From contig NW_004457444.1 of NCBI RefSeq assembly GCF_000313135.1, positions 1 to 10,604 of the forward strand: 10,604 bases of DNA, read 5' to 3'. How positions within the stretch are numbered: the stretch's first letter is position 1; every line of letters starts with the position of its first letter. Positions 1-8,400 of the stretch are shown in pieces. The stretch is from Acanthamoeba castellanii str. Neff. Its lineage: Eukaryota > Discosea > Longamoebia > Acanthamoebidae. Both the position numbers and the translations under genes were made by a program. The notes under the pieces were generated by a model, which did no database searches, was not told the DNA's origin, and was given only the letters and a program-made list of their open reading frames with translations.

Positions 1-275
1 GGCGCGCTCGAGCAGGATGACGCGCTTGAGCTTGGAGGGCTTGGTCGGCTTGGGCGTCTCGCGCTCCTTCCCGCGGAATGCTATGTGCCGCTGGTTGCTC
101 GCCCAATTCGTGTTCTGCTGCCGCTGCTGCTGCTGCTGCGGATGGTGGTGGTGCTTGGCCTTGCGCGGCGCTCCTCCCGCTCCCTTCGACCTCGTCGTAG
201 CCGTCGTGGCCGTCGTGGCCGTCGTGGTCGTGACCGCTGTGGCCGCCTTGCCGGATTTGGGCGGAGCTGGCGATG
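1..275 (-). CDS. Partial low-complexity protein, orphan fragment left of linker
   Basis: On the minus strand one frame is open from the linker edge at 275 to position 1 (about 91 codons, no stop). Almost every codon ends in G or C, as in the confirmed exons of this window, so I take it as real coding sequence. The visible protein begins ASPAPPKSGKAA, runs through a Thr/Ala-rich stretch, a short His run (HHHH), a Gln run (QQQQQ) and ends in a basic segment with KPTKPSKLKRVILLERA. Neither end is present, and no domain is recognisable. Such low-complexity basic sequence is common in nuclear regulatory proteins, but no function can be assigned. Because a sequencing linker separates it from the rest of the window, it should not be treated as the continuation of the RCC1 gene to its right. 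Confidence 0.5.
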
Positions 276-316
276 CGTAATAACTTCGTATAGCATACAT
301 TATACGAAGTTATACG
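276..316. other. loxP site within 454 mate-pair linker (artefact)
   Basis: Positions 280-313 are a perfect 34-bp loxP site: 13-bp arm ATAACTTCGTATA at 280-292, 8-bp spacer GCATACAT at 293-300, and the inverted 13-bp arm at 301-313. The flanking CGTA (276-279) and ACG (314-316) agree with the Roche 454 Titanium circularisation linker as I remember it; the next base of that linker (A) is G here. loxP belongs to phage P1 and is not expected in an amoeba nuclear genome. BAC and fosmid vectors also carry loxP, but neither flank looks like vector. The site lies where the RCC1 reading stops making sense, which fits an untrimmed linker in a chimeric read. Confidence 0.95.
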
Positions 317-1017
317 GCGCGAACCTGTGAGACAAGCGGTCCAGTCGCGGCCGCAGCAGACCTGGAGGACGCGCTTGTGCAGCAGCGCTTCGTGCCGTAA
401 GCGCTGCGGATGCGACTGCGTGGCGATTCGGGGAAGAGGTGAGCGGTTTCACTAGTGGTGTCGGCCGTCAGCGCCTGGCGCGCAGTAGCTGCGCTGCTGC
501 GAATGGCTGAGTGGTGGGCGGTGGCCTATACCACGTATTGGTCCTCGAGCTCGAACTCTGATTCTGGGTCGAGCCCCAGCTGCCCAACGTGGCCGCTGCC
601 CCACACGTAGATGTCCGAGACGTCTGCAGGCGCGGGAGACGGGCGCTCTGTTGGCTGAGGTGCGCTCCTACGATTGCACAACACGCAATGGACGCAGCGC
701 CAGGAGAAGGAGAAGACCAAGGCGCGATGCCCGGGCGTACCTGACACAGCGACGTTGTGCTGGGCAGCAAACCCGGAGTAGACGGCAGCGATGCTTGCAT
801 CGGCAAGACACTCTGCTCCAGCGATAAAAGTCCTTGTAAATGCCTTTATTTATTTATAATTTATTTTAATTATTTAATTATTTATAACTTGGATGCTAAA
901 AGATCTCGCACTGCCATAATATACTTCAATAGTTGTGTTTGTTGGTGGGTGGGAGTTACCAGAAATGGGTGGGGAAAACAGCCTTGGCGACCAGGTCCAG
1001 ACCTGCGTTTTGTCCAT
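317..1017 (-). CDS. RCC1-repeat protein, N-terminal part, truncated by linker
   Basis: Spliced model on the minus strand: exons 1017-960, 812-741, 623-535 and 415 to about 325, with introns 959-813, 740-624 and 534-416, all GT..AG and phase-compatible. The start codon (1015-1017) opens with MDKTQVWTW. RCC1 hallmarks follow: VYSGFAAQHNVAVS, then DIYVWGSGHVGQLGL, then HKRVLQVCCGRDWTACLT. These match the alternating 'V..V.CG..HT.ALT' and 'YxWGxGxxGQLG' halves of RCC1 blades, which build a seven-bladed propeller. Family members act as Ran exchange factors, E3-ligase modules or scaffolds; about 100 residues cannot say which. A GTTCGC at 324 could be the next donor site. The rest of the gene is missing because the linker interrupts it. 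It is divergent from the LRR gene. Confidence 0.75.
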
Positions 1018-1202
1018 CTAGGCCCGAGGATCGAGACTGCAGCGAGGCGGTGCTCCGTCAGGTGCAACTTTGGGCAACCACGGGAAAAAAGAAAAAGAAA
1101 AAGAAAAAGATCACGCGCGCACCTGGGGCAGACAGAGAAAAAAGAATGGGAAAAAGAAAGATTAACAAAAAGTGAATAAAACAAAGGCGTACACGAACCT
1201 GG
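1018..1202. promoter_or_regulatory. Divergent intergenic region between RCC1 and LRR genes
   Basis: These 185 bp separate the two start codons and must hold the promoters or 5' leaders of both genes. I see no clear TATA box. There is a purine-rich A5G tract at 1085-1110 and a second A/G-rich stretch at 1135-1190 just upstream of the plus-strand start. The promoter role is inferred from gene order only. Confidence 0.4.
1085..1110. repeat. (AAAAAG)n hexamer repeat
   Basis: About four copies of an AAAAAG unit in the RCC1/LRR intergenic region. Open frames through it on either strand give only Lys- or Phe-runs and are not genes. Confidence 0.9.
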
Positions 1203-1957
1203 ATGAGCGTGGTGCGGCTGGGCACTAACAGCAAGGCCGAAGAGACAAAGGATTTGGAACAGCGCATAGCACGCATCTCCAAACTCACCGTGCGGCAGCG
1301 CATCGCATGGGACCGCAAGTACAGAGCCATCTCGCCATCTTTCCAAATCATTCAGCTTCACCAGAAAATCATCCTACCCCACCTCACTGGCCACCAACAA
1401 CAGGTTGGATTGCAGAGCTTACCGCCGCATATCGGCTCTGCCCCCCTCTTTCTTTCGCATCAAGGGCCTCCACACTCTCGTACGACTCATACACACCCCC
1501 GACACACCCACATGGCACACACGACGCAAATGACGGCACAACCTCTTACCACTGTCAGTGGTGTGGAGCGCAGCTTATACCGCGCAATGAGCTGACCGTC
1601 ATCCCACCGGCCATTCGCCACCTCTCCACGCTGGCCTATCTCGACGTCTCAAACAACAGGTTACCGCCTACCGACGACCCTTCTTCTTTGCTTCGCTCTG
1701 TTCTTACCTCCTTTGCTTGTGGTGCTGCTTGCGTGTGGCGTGACTGCGACTGCGACTGTGATGTGGCACAGTCTCACAGAACTGCCGCACGAGCTGGGCG
1801 AGCTTCCGCTGCAGTTTTTGAACATCTCCTACAACAAACTCACCTGGCTGCCGGCCTCCATCATGGAGAGACACCCCAGTACGTAGTGCACCTGTTATTC
1901 ACCCTCTCATCTCTATTTGCAGTGCGTGTGCCACTCCTCGGCCGCCGCACACTAAGC

Positions 1958-2017
<60 letters not shown>

Positions 2018-2712
2018 CACGTTAGACCTGAGTCTTGAGGCGATGTGCAATCCGTGGCAGCGCGATGGCGATCCCGTCGTGCGGGTCAAGCGCCCGCGCA
2101 TGTCCACCCTCTTCGAGCTGTGTTGTAACGCCCTGGCCGCCAACGAGCCCCTCTTCCACAGCGTCACCAGTGCGCTTCCACACGACACGTGACACGACAC
2201 GACCCGTACCACCGCACACGCACACCCGCCATTGCTGATATCTTTGTCTCTCTCATAGCTGCGCCGGACTATGGGGCGCTGGTGCCGCTGCACATCAGGG
2301 ACTACCTGGTGGGCGCCAGCCCGTCGACCGGCAATCCACCCCACGACGACGACGGCGATGATGGTGGCGACGGCGATGCGGAAGTGGGCGCAGACGACGA
2401 GAAGACGGGAGGGCGTGGACGCAAGGCTTGCTCCCACTGCGGGAAGGTGTTCTATGGGAAGGCACCCATCGTGCGCGCCTACCCGCGCACCCTACGGACC
2501 GCCAGGTACGCCGGCGCCCACTCAACACACCTAGCACCTCCCCACTGACCGCACACACATGCACACGCACCACCGCACACGCACGCACACTACACACATG
2601 ACACCTCGCGCGCTTCAGATACGGCGAGAACGTGCGGCTCGTGGGAATGTACTGTTCGCTCACCTGCGGCCGTGTGCGCAATGTGAACGGCGCCATCATT
2701 CCCTTTGCCTAG
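1203..2712 (+). CDS. Leucine-rich repeat protein with C-terminal Cys4 motif, LRRC58-like
   Basis: Exons 1203-1318, 1416-1479, 1574-1659, 1772-1878, 2026-2169, 2259-2505 and 2619-2712 splice in phase to 285 aa ending TAG. Residues about 44-130 hold LRRs of the LxxLxLxxNxLxxLP type, for example LHTLLIPRNELTVIP, STLAYLDVSNNSLTELP and LQFLNISYNKLTWLP. Then comes a conserved-looking segment (STLFELCCNALAANE), an acidic Asp/Gly-rich loop at about 199-222, and a C-terminal Cys pattern C230-x2-C233 ... C267-x3-C271 (CSHCGKVFY, MYCSLTCG). LRRs followed by 'TLxELA', a short 'xLxxYL' segment and CxxCG...CSxxC is the layout I know from LRRC58-type proteins. The cysteines probably bind zinc; that is inference. 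It is probably cytosolic, since no signal peptide is visible. The start is the first ATG in the open frame. Confidence 0.85.
1959..2018. repeat. (ACGC)n tetranucleotide array in LRR intron 4
   Basis: About 15 nearly perfect ACGC units lie inside the intron 1879-2025, ending a few bases before its acceptor (GTTAG). Confidence 0.95.
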
Positions 2713-2752
2713 CGGTGAACACAGCTGCTGCTGTGTGGTCCGCGCCCATGTA

Positions 2753-2758
2753 AATAAA
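2753..2758 (+). terminator. Candidate poly(A) signal for LRR gene
   Basis: AATAAA 40 bases after the LRR stop codon, within TAAATAAAAATG. Its position fits 3'-end formation before the next tandem gene, which starts at 2890. Confidence 0.6.
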
Positions 2759-2889
2759 AATGTGTTTAAACCACATGCTTGTGTGCTGCGTTTTGTCACA
2801 AGCTCGATCTGGCCTTCTCGCCGATAGCTCTCTGCCAGAGTTTGCAGCAAAAACCCCGAAAACAAAAAGGCAAAGCTGCTCAGTTGGTG

Positions 2890-5300
2890 ATGTTGCTCAA
2901 CCGCCAGGCTTTCGTGTCGGGCGCGGTGGTCTTCGCTTTCGTTCTTTGTTGTTGTTTCGTCGCGGCCGAGGGCAACGACTTCACCCTCTTCAAGATCGAA
3001 GAGGCCACCACACGCGGTACCCCCCCCATATACTGTATTTTATTATTTTTTATATTTTTATTTTTATTTACCAGAATGTATTTTGTGATTGGTCCGCGAC
3101 TCAATGACGCGCCAACCGCACGCAGACGCCGTGTGCAGCGATGGGTCGGCCGCGGGCTACTACTTCCGGCCGGGGTCGGGGTCGGGCCAGCAGGTCTGGC
3201 ACTTCCACCTCATGGGCGGTACATGCCACAACTGCGGTCTGGTGTGTTTTATGTCCGAACGACTTATCTTTCTTTCTTTCTTTCGTTTTATGTCCGAACG
3301 ACCGAACCAGGGTTCTGGTGCTGGGACGCGGAGTCGTGCGCCGAGCGGCAGAAGCGGGCGCCGTACCTGATCTCCCTCGCCGGGTACAAGGAGCAGTGGT
3401 CCGGTCCCGTGGGCATCTTCGCCCAGAACGAGACCACCAACCCGCTCTTCCACAACGTCAACCACGTCTACGTCCTGTAAGTCGACTTACTTTTGCAGCA
3501 GAGTAGAGTGCCGCAACAGCTTTGACTTTGGCTGACTCTTTGACTTTTTGACCCGTCGGCCGGTGCAGGTATTGCTCGAGCGATGCGTGGAGCGGCGACG
3601 CGTCAAAGACCCAATCCAACATCTTTCACTTCCGGGGCAAGAAGATCGTCAAGGTTTGCTTACACGCACGCGCACACAACCGCACACACGCACACGCGAC
3701 ACGACACGACACGACACGACACGCGCGCGCAAACTGTTCACAGAAGCTAAAGTGGAGTGGGGAACGATCAGGCTGTGCTCGAGGACGTGTACAAGTACCG
3801 TGGCCTGCGCGAGTCGAGCGATCAGCGCCAAATTCTCTTCTCCGGATGCTCGGCCGGCGGTGTCGGCGTCGTCGGTAACCTACCTGCTCCCGGCACCTGC
3901 CGCGTCATCACCACCACCTACTCACCACACACGACACGCACACGACACACGACACACGACACACGACACACACGACACACGACACACGACACACGACACA
4001 CACGACACACGCACATGACACACGACACGCACACGTGTTTGCCGACCAAAAGTGAACGCCAACTTTGTGCAAGCGACGCTGCGCGACCTGCTCAAGAACA
4101 ATGCCACGCGCGTGCTCAGCCTGGCTGATGCGGGCATCATGTTCGACTATCCGCTCTATCCCGTACGCCAGCATCCTCGCATGCGCGCGCGCACACACGA
4201 CACACACGACACGACACGTTTGCGTGTGTGTGATGGTGGCTGATGGCCGCGAACAATCGTGTGTGTACGTGCAGGAGCACCTGCCGTTGGACCACGTCTT
4301 CGACACGACCATCATTCCGGCTCTGGAACAGTTCACCAAGGGTTTCCCCCTGTGGAACGGCCAACTCGACAGCTCCTGCACGGCCGCCTACCCCAAGCAG
4401 GTGCGGGCCACACCATACCGCCGCCTCCGCCTCGCACATGCACACACCGCACACACCGCACACATGCGGTACATGACTCGTCGTTGTAACACCGGCAATG
4501 CGTCGTCGTGGTGGCTGTACAGCCGGAGAAGTGCTATTTTGGCCAGTACGCGTACTCGTTCATCGACACTCCTATGCTGGTCAACCAGCAGCAGTACGAC
4601 GCCTGGCAGCTCGACTGGTACATTCCACTTGGTCTCTTCTTTGCCGCTCTATGCGCGTGCCCGTGTGCGTGTGCGTGTGCGTGTGCGTGTGCGGCTTTTG
4701 CGTGCGCTGCCTTCGTCGTTGACGGAGGCCACCGCCATCTACAGGAACATCGGCTACGTGCCGGCGCAGTACAACAGCAGCATGGAGACCTACGCCAACA
4801 ACTACCGGTACTGCGCAGCTCAACTGCAAACAAAACTTGAAGCTCTGTGTTTACACTGGCATTGGGGGGGCTGCAGGCTGAACACGGTGGAGGTGCTGGC
4901 CGTCATGACCAAGAAGCAGCACACCATCTTCTCGTACGCGCCCCCACCACGGCCACGTCAGCACAAGATCTTATCTTTCGTTCATTCGTTCATTCGTTCA
5001 TTGCTGATCACGTGACCACACGGTGGGGCCAACAGGGGCATGTGCTTCAGCCACTGCAGCACGGATAACAACAACTGGGCCAACCTGCGCCTGAGCGATG
5101 ACACGGACACCTCCCTGGCAGCTGTGTTTGGTTCGTGCCAATGCCCCTCCTCCTCCTGCGATGTTTCTCTTTGGCTGACCACACCCGACACACTGACAGG
5201 ACCGTGGTGGGAAGCCCAGGGAACAGCGGCGCCCCAGTTCTACTTTGACCACTGTGGCAGCTTCAATTGCAGTATTGGCTGCCCTGCCCCTGAGTTCTGA
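2890..5300 (+). CDS. Secreted pectinacetylesterase / Notum-family carboxylesterase
   Basis: Twelve exons: 2890-3016, 3126-3236, 3311-3476, 3569-3653, 3772-3874, 4053-4162, 4275-4400, 4523-4617, 4745-4807, 4877-4933, 5036-5130, 5200-5300. They splice in phase to 412 aa, normal for the PAE family (alpha/beta hydrolase). Residues 8-26 form a hydrophobic signal peptide, with likely cleavage after VAA. Family landmarks are AVCSDGSAAGYYFR (44-57), YCSSDAWSGD (136-145), the nucleophile elbow SGCSAGG with Ser190, YDAWQ with Asp302, and CFSHC with His354. The spacing of that triad resembles human Notum and plant PAEs. The enzyme should hydrolyse acetyl or other acyl esters outside the cell or in the secretory pathway. 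The substrate is unknown. Plant enzymes deacetylate pectin and Notum deacylates Wnt, but the wording YDAWQ and CFSHC is closer to the plant type. Many cysteines suggest disulfides. An in-frame upstream ATG at 2779 was rejected because the signal peptide begins at 2890. Confidence 0.93.
3246..3302. repeat. 18-bp direct repeat flanking a CTTT tract in PAE intron 2
   Basis: GTTTTATGTCCGAACGAC occurs exactly at 3246-3263 and again at 3285-3302, separated by a (CTTT)n-rich stretch, all inside the 74-nt intron 3237-3310. The second copy runs to within 8 bases of the acceptor. Confidence 0.9.
3664..3730. repeat. (CGACA)n and CGCACA simple repeats in PAE intron 4
   Basis: The intron 3654-3771 contains CGCACA-type units followed by about five ACACG pentamers and a short CG run. 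Confidence 0.85.
3928..4034. repeat. ACACGAC-type array in PAE intron 5
   Basis: Most of the 178-nt intron 3875-4052 is a mixed array of CACACGA and ACGACAC units. It explains the His/Thr-rich open frames here on both strands. Confidence 0.9.
4660..4693. repeat. (GTGTGC)n hexamer array in PAE intron 8
   Basis: About five GTGTGC units inside the intron 4618-4744, here G/T-rich on the coding strand, unlike introns 4 and 5 of the same gene. Confidence 0.9.
4978..5003. repeat. (CATTCGTT)n octamer repeat in PAE intron 10
   Basis: About three copies of a TTCATTCG-type octamer in the intron 4934-5035. Confidence 0.8.
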
Positions 5301-5320
5301 TGCAACTCTCATTTTTTTAA

Positions 5321-5330
5321 TTTATTTATT
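5321..5330 (-). terminator. Candidate poly(A) signal for WD40 gene
   Basis: Two overlapping AATAAA hexamers on the minus strand, about 105 bases beyond the WD40 stop codon. They lie past the PAE signal, so the two 3' ends would overlap. Confidence 0.45.
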
Positions 5331-5337
5331 TTTAAAT

Positions 5338-5343
5338 AATAAA
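5338..5343 (+). terminator. Candidate poly(A) signal for PAE gene
   Basis: AATAAA 38 bases after the PAE stop codon, in the AT-rich gap between the convergent PAE and WD40 genes. Confidence 0.55.
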
Positions 5344-5433
5344 ATAACCGGAGTAAAAAGGCTGGCGTTGCCACGTCACCAACAAGCTGCAGGCTTCATG
5401 GGAGTGAGTGAAGGTGGCGGGAGGCCCATGTGA

Positions 5434-8400
5434 CTAGTCCTCGCCAAAGAGTGACACGCTTTCGTCGTACCACCACGTCTTCACCGTTCCATCGTCACCA
5501 CAGCTGTGGTACCACAGACACAGAGACACACACGCACGCGCACAAGTCAGCGGAACGCAGGGAACGCCTGCAGGCGTCATCCTCGCTCACGAGGTACCTG
5601 GCGAGGAGGGACTGGTGGGGATTCCAGGTGGTCGTGTAGACAGTGCCCGTGTGGCCCTTGAGCGTCTGCAGGAGATCGCCCGTCATGATGTCCCATATGT
5701 AGATCATCTCATCCTGCAGCACGACACGACACGACACGACACGCACACGCACACGCGCGCGTGAGCAGAGGAGCGAGGGTGCGGCGAAAAGAACAGAAAA
5801 CGCACCTCAGACGCGCCGACGATGAGGGACTCGTTGGGGCCGAAGGAGGCGCGAAGGAAATTCTTGGACGTGTTCTGGTGGCCCTTGAACCTCCTGATGG
5901 GTCGCGCCTGCAGCCGCCAAAAGAAATTGAGGAACTCGGCCGAGCGTGTGCGTGTGCGTGTGTGCGTGTGCGCGTGCGCGTGCGGTGTGTGCGGTGGTGG
6001 TGGAAGAGCGGCGGTACCGTGCGCACGTCCCACAGGCGGTTGGAGTTGTCCTTGGACGAAGTCAGCAGCAGCGACCCGTTGTGGCTCATCGCGACCGACG
6101 TCACCTCTCTGCCAAGCCCACAGTGAGCATCATAACACGACACGACACGACACGCACACGACACGCACACGGCGCGAGTGGAACACGGACCCGAGGTAGG
6201 TGCTGTAGGTTTTGATGCAGAGGCCGGAGGTGATGTCCCAGAACTTGACGGTGTTGTCCTTGGAGCCGGAGATGATGAGGTTGCCGTAGGGGTTGAAGAT
6301 GACGTGCGACACCGACGCGCTGTGGCCGCTGAACTTCTTCATCAGCTGGCCCGTGCGCACGTCCCACAGGTTGACCGCCCTGTCGTAGCCGCCCGTCGCG
6401 ATGTGGTTCTTCGCAAAGAGAAACGGTCAATACACGACACGACACGCGACACGCGACACGCGACACGCGTACCTCGCCCGGGTGGAAGTGAACGGTGTAC
6501 ACGTCGCCTTCGTGACCCTTAAACGTCTTGGTGCTGACCACGGCTTGCCGACCGAGATCCCACAACTGCCAGCGCGCACGCACACAACGTTGATAACAGC
6601 ACGAGCGTCGATTGTGTGCGTGTGCGTGCGTGTCGTGCCATGCGTGTCGTGTCGTGTCGTGTCGTGTGTGTGTCGAAGGCAGGAGAGGGAGGAAGTGGTA
6701 CCATGGCGGTGGCGTCACCCGACGCGGAGGCCAGGAACAGGCCGGAGGGAGCCGAGGAGACGTCCCACACGCGGGAGGTGTGACCGTGGAGGGTGTGCAG
6801 ACATGACCCCGTCTCCGCCTCCCAGATTTTGATCGTGCCATCACTGCACCCATTTTCTTTTAGAAAAATAACAATAATGCATAATAATAATAATAATAAC
6901 ATAAAAAATGAGAAAAATAATAATAACATAAAAAATGAGAAGTGGAGGTGGGCCGAACCTGGAGCCGGAGGCGAGGGTCAAGCCCTCCTCGCCCACGAAC
7001 TCGACGCACTTGACATTGGCCGCGTGGCCGGTGAGGGTGTTCTTCAGCGCGTTGGGCAGCAGGAACGGGCTGTAGTCTTCCAAGAGCCTGGGGTGCGGCA
7101 TTATTAAAAGAGTCAGGCCAGCCGTCGTGTGCGGTAGTGCGTGTGCGTGTGCGTGTGCGTGTGCGTGTGCAAGAATGGGGAGTTGCACGTACGTGTTGAT
7201 CTTGGGCGCGACCTTGGGGTGGTAGCGCGTAAACTCCATCTGATAGGCCACGGCCTGGCGGAGCAAGTGCAGCATGCGGTTGGGTGGCAAATCCACGGTG
7301 TGCCCTCCCTAGTAGTAGTTGTCGTCGCCGTCATCGTTGAGTAGCTCACCTCATCGTGTGGCACGGGTGGTCGGTGTGTGTGTGTGTGGCGCTGCGCACT
7401 GTGTGCGGGCGAGTCGCGTACCTGGCCCAAACGGCGGATTTCCAAATGGAACATGGCCTCGAACTGCTCCACCACGTGCTCCCTGTGAACAAGCAGCCCG
7501 AGCGTTAATCGAGCTTGCACATGAAGAAGAGCGAAGAAGAACGAAGAAGAAGAATGCCCGGCCGTGGCTTGCACGGGCGTGGTTTGGGGGGGGGGAGTGC
7601 GCAGCGCACCTGGAGTTGCCCTTGGCGCCGTCCCAGTTCTTGAAGGAGGGGGCGTCCTGGATGTTCTTGCAGGTCAGCAGGAAGCACAGGTCCTTGAACT
7701 CCTCGGGGCTGCCGGCGTATCGCTCCAGCGGCTTCAGTCGCTTGGTCAAGTGTGTAAAGGCCTGTCGCCGCACGCATCGTTGGAGAGCAAATTAATGCGT
7801 GCGGTGGTGCGTGTGCGTGTGCGGTGGTGCGTGTGCGTGTGCGGTGATGCGTGTGCGTGTGCGGTGATGCGTGTGCGTGCGGTGGTGCGTGTGCGGTGGT
7901 GCGTGTGCGGTGGTGCGTGTGCGTGTGCGTGTGCGTGTGCGTGTGCGGTGGTGGGTGTGAAGAGGTGGTCGTCGGTACTCGCTGGTACTCCTGCTTTTCC
8001 AGCAGCTCGAGATACTGTTGCTTGTAGACCGCGTACATGAACGCCTTTTGGTTTTTGAACATGTTCTTGGTGAGCAGCTTCTCCACCTCATTCCAATCCC
8101 CCTCTGTCCAAGTGTGTGTGAGCACATCATGAAGAAGAAGATGATGAAGATGACGATGATGATGATCAGAAGAGGCGGAAGAAAGACGAGGTATACCGAG
8201 GATGGCCTTGCGCATGGCCTTGAGCTGTACGCGCTGCTCGAGCTCTTCGTAGATCTTCACGTTGGCCTCGTCCTGGGTCGTCATCGCCGACGACGTGTAC
8301 CCGCTGTCCTGCAGATACTGCACGATCATGCTGATGATGTCCTGGACGCGATTGACGACAGTGGTGCGTGGTGAGAGCACTGAGACGGCACGGCAGGCAC

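Noticed and set aside
276..316. loxP as a genuine Cre recombination site or P1-derived mobile element
   Set aside because: No recombinase, phage or vector sequence flanks it, and the outer bases agree with a sequencing linker.
17..330. Plus-strand open frames rich in Cys, Val and Arg at the left end
   Set aside because: They are shadows of the minus-strand coding frame, whose codons end in G/C, and they run into the linker.
882..1361. Long minus-strand open frame of 159 codons across the RCC1/LRR gap
   Set aside because: It crosses a purine repeat and overlaps LRR exon 1, and only a small stretch in another frame (1017-960) fits the RCC1 model.
1307..2038. 243-codon plus-strand open frame ending in (THAR)n
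   Set aside because: It reads through introns and the ACGC array. Only exon 3 of the LRR gene is in this frame.
2779..2889. Upstream extension of the PAE protein from an earlier ATG
   Set aside because: It would put 37 polar residues before the signal peptide, whereas the ATG at 2890 gives a normal secretory N-terminus.
3924..4036. CRISPR-like array
   Set aside because: The units are short simple repeats without unique spacers and lie wholly within an intron.
7762..7978. His/Thr-rich or Cys/Val-rich small proteins from long frames here
   Set aside because: They are translations of an intronic simple repeat flanked by in-phase splice sites.
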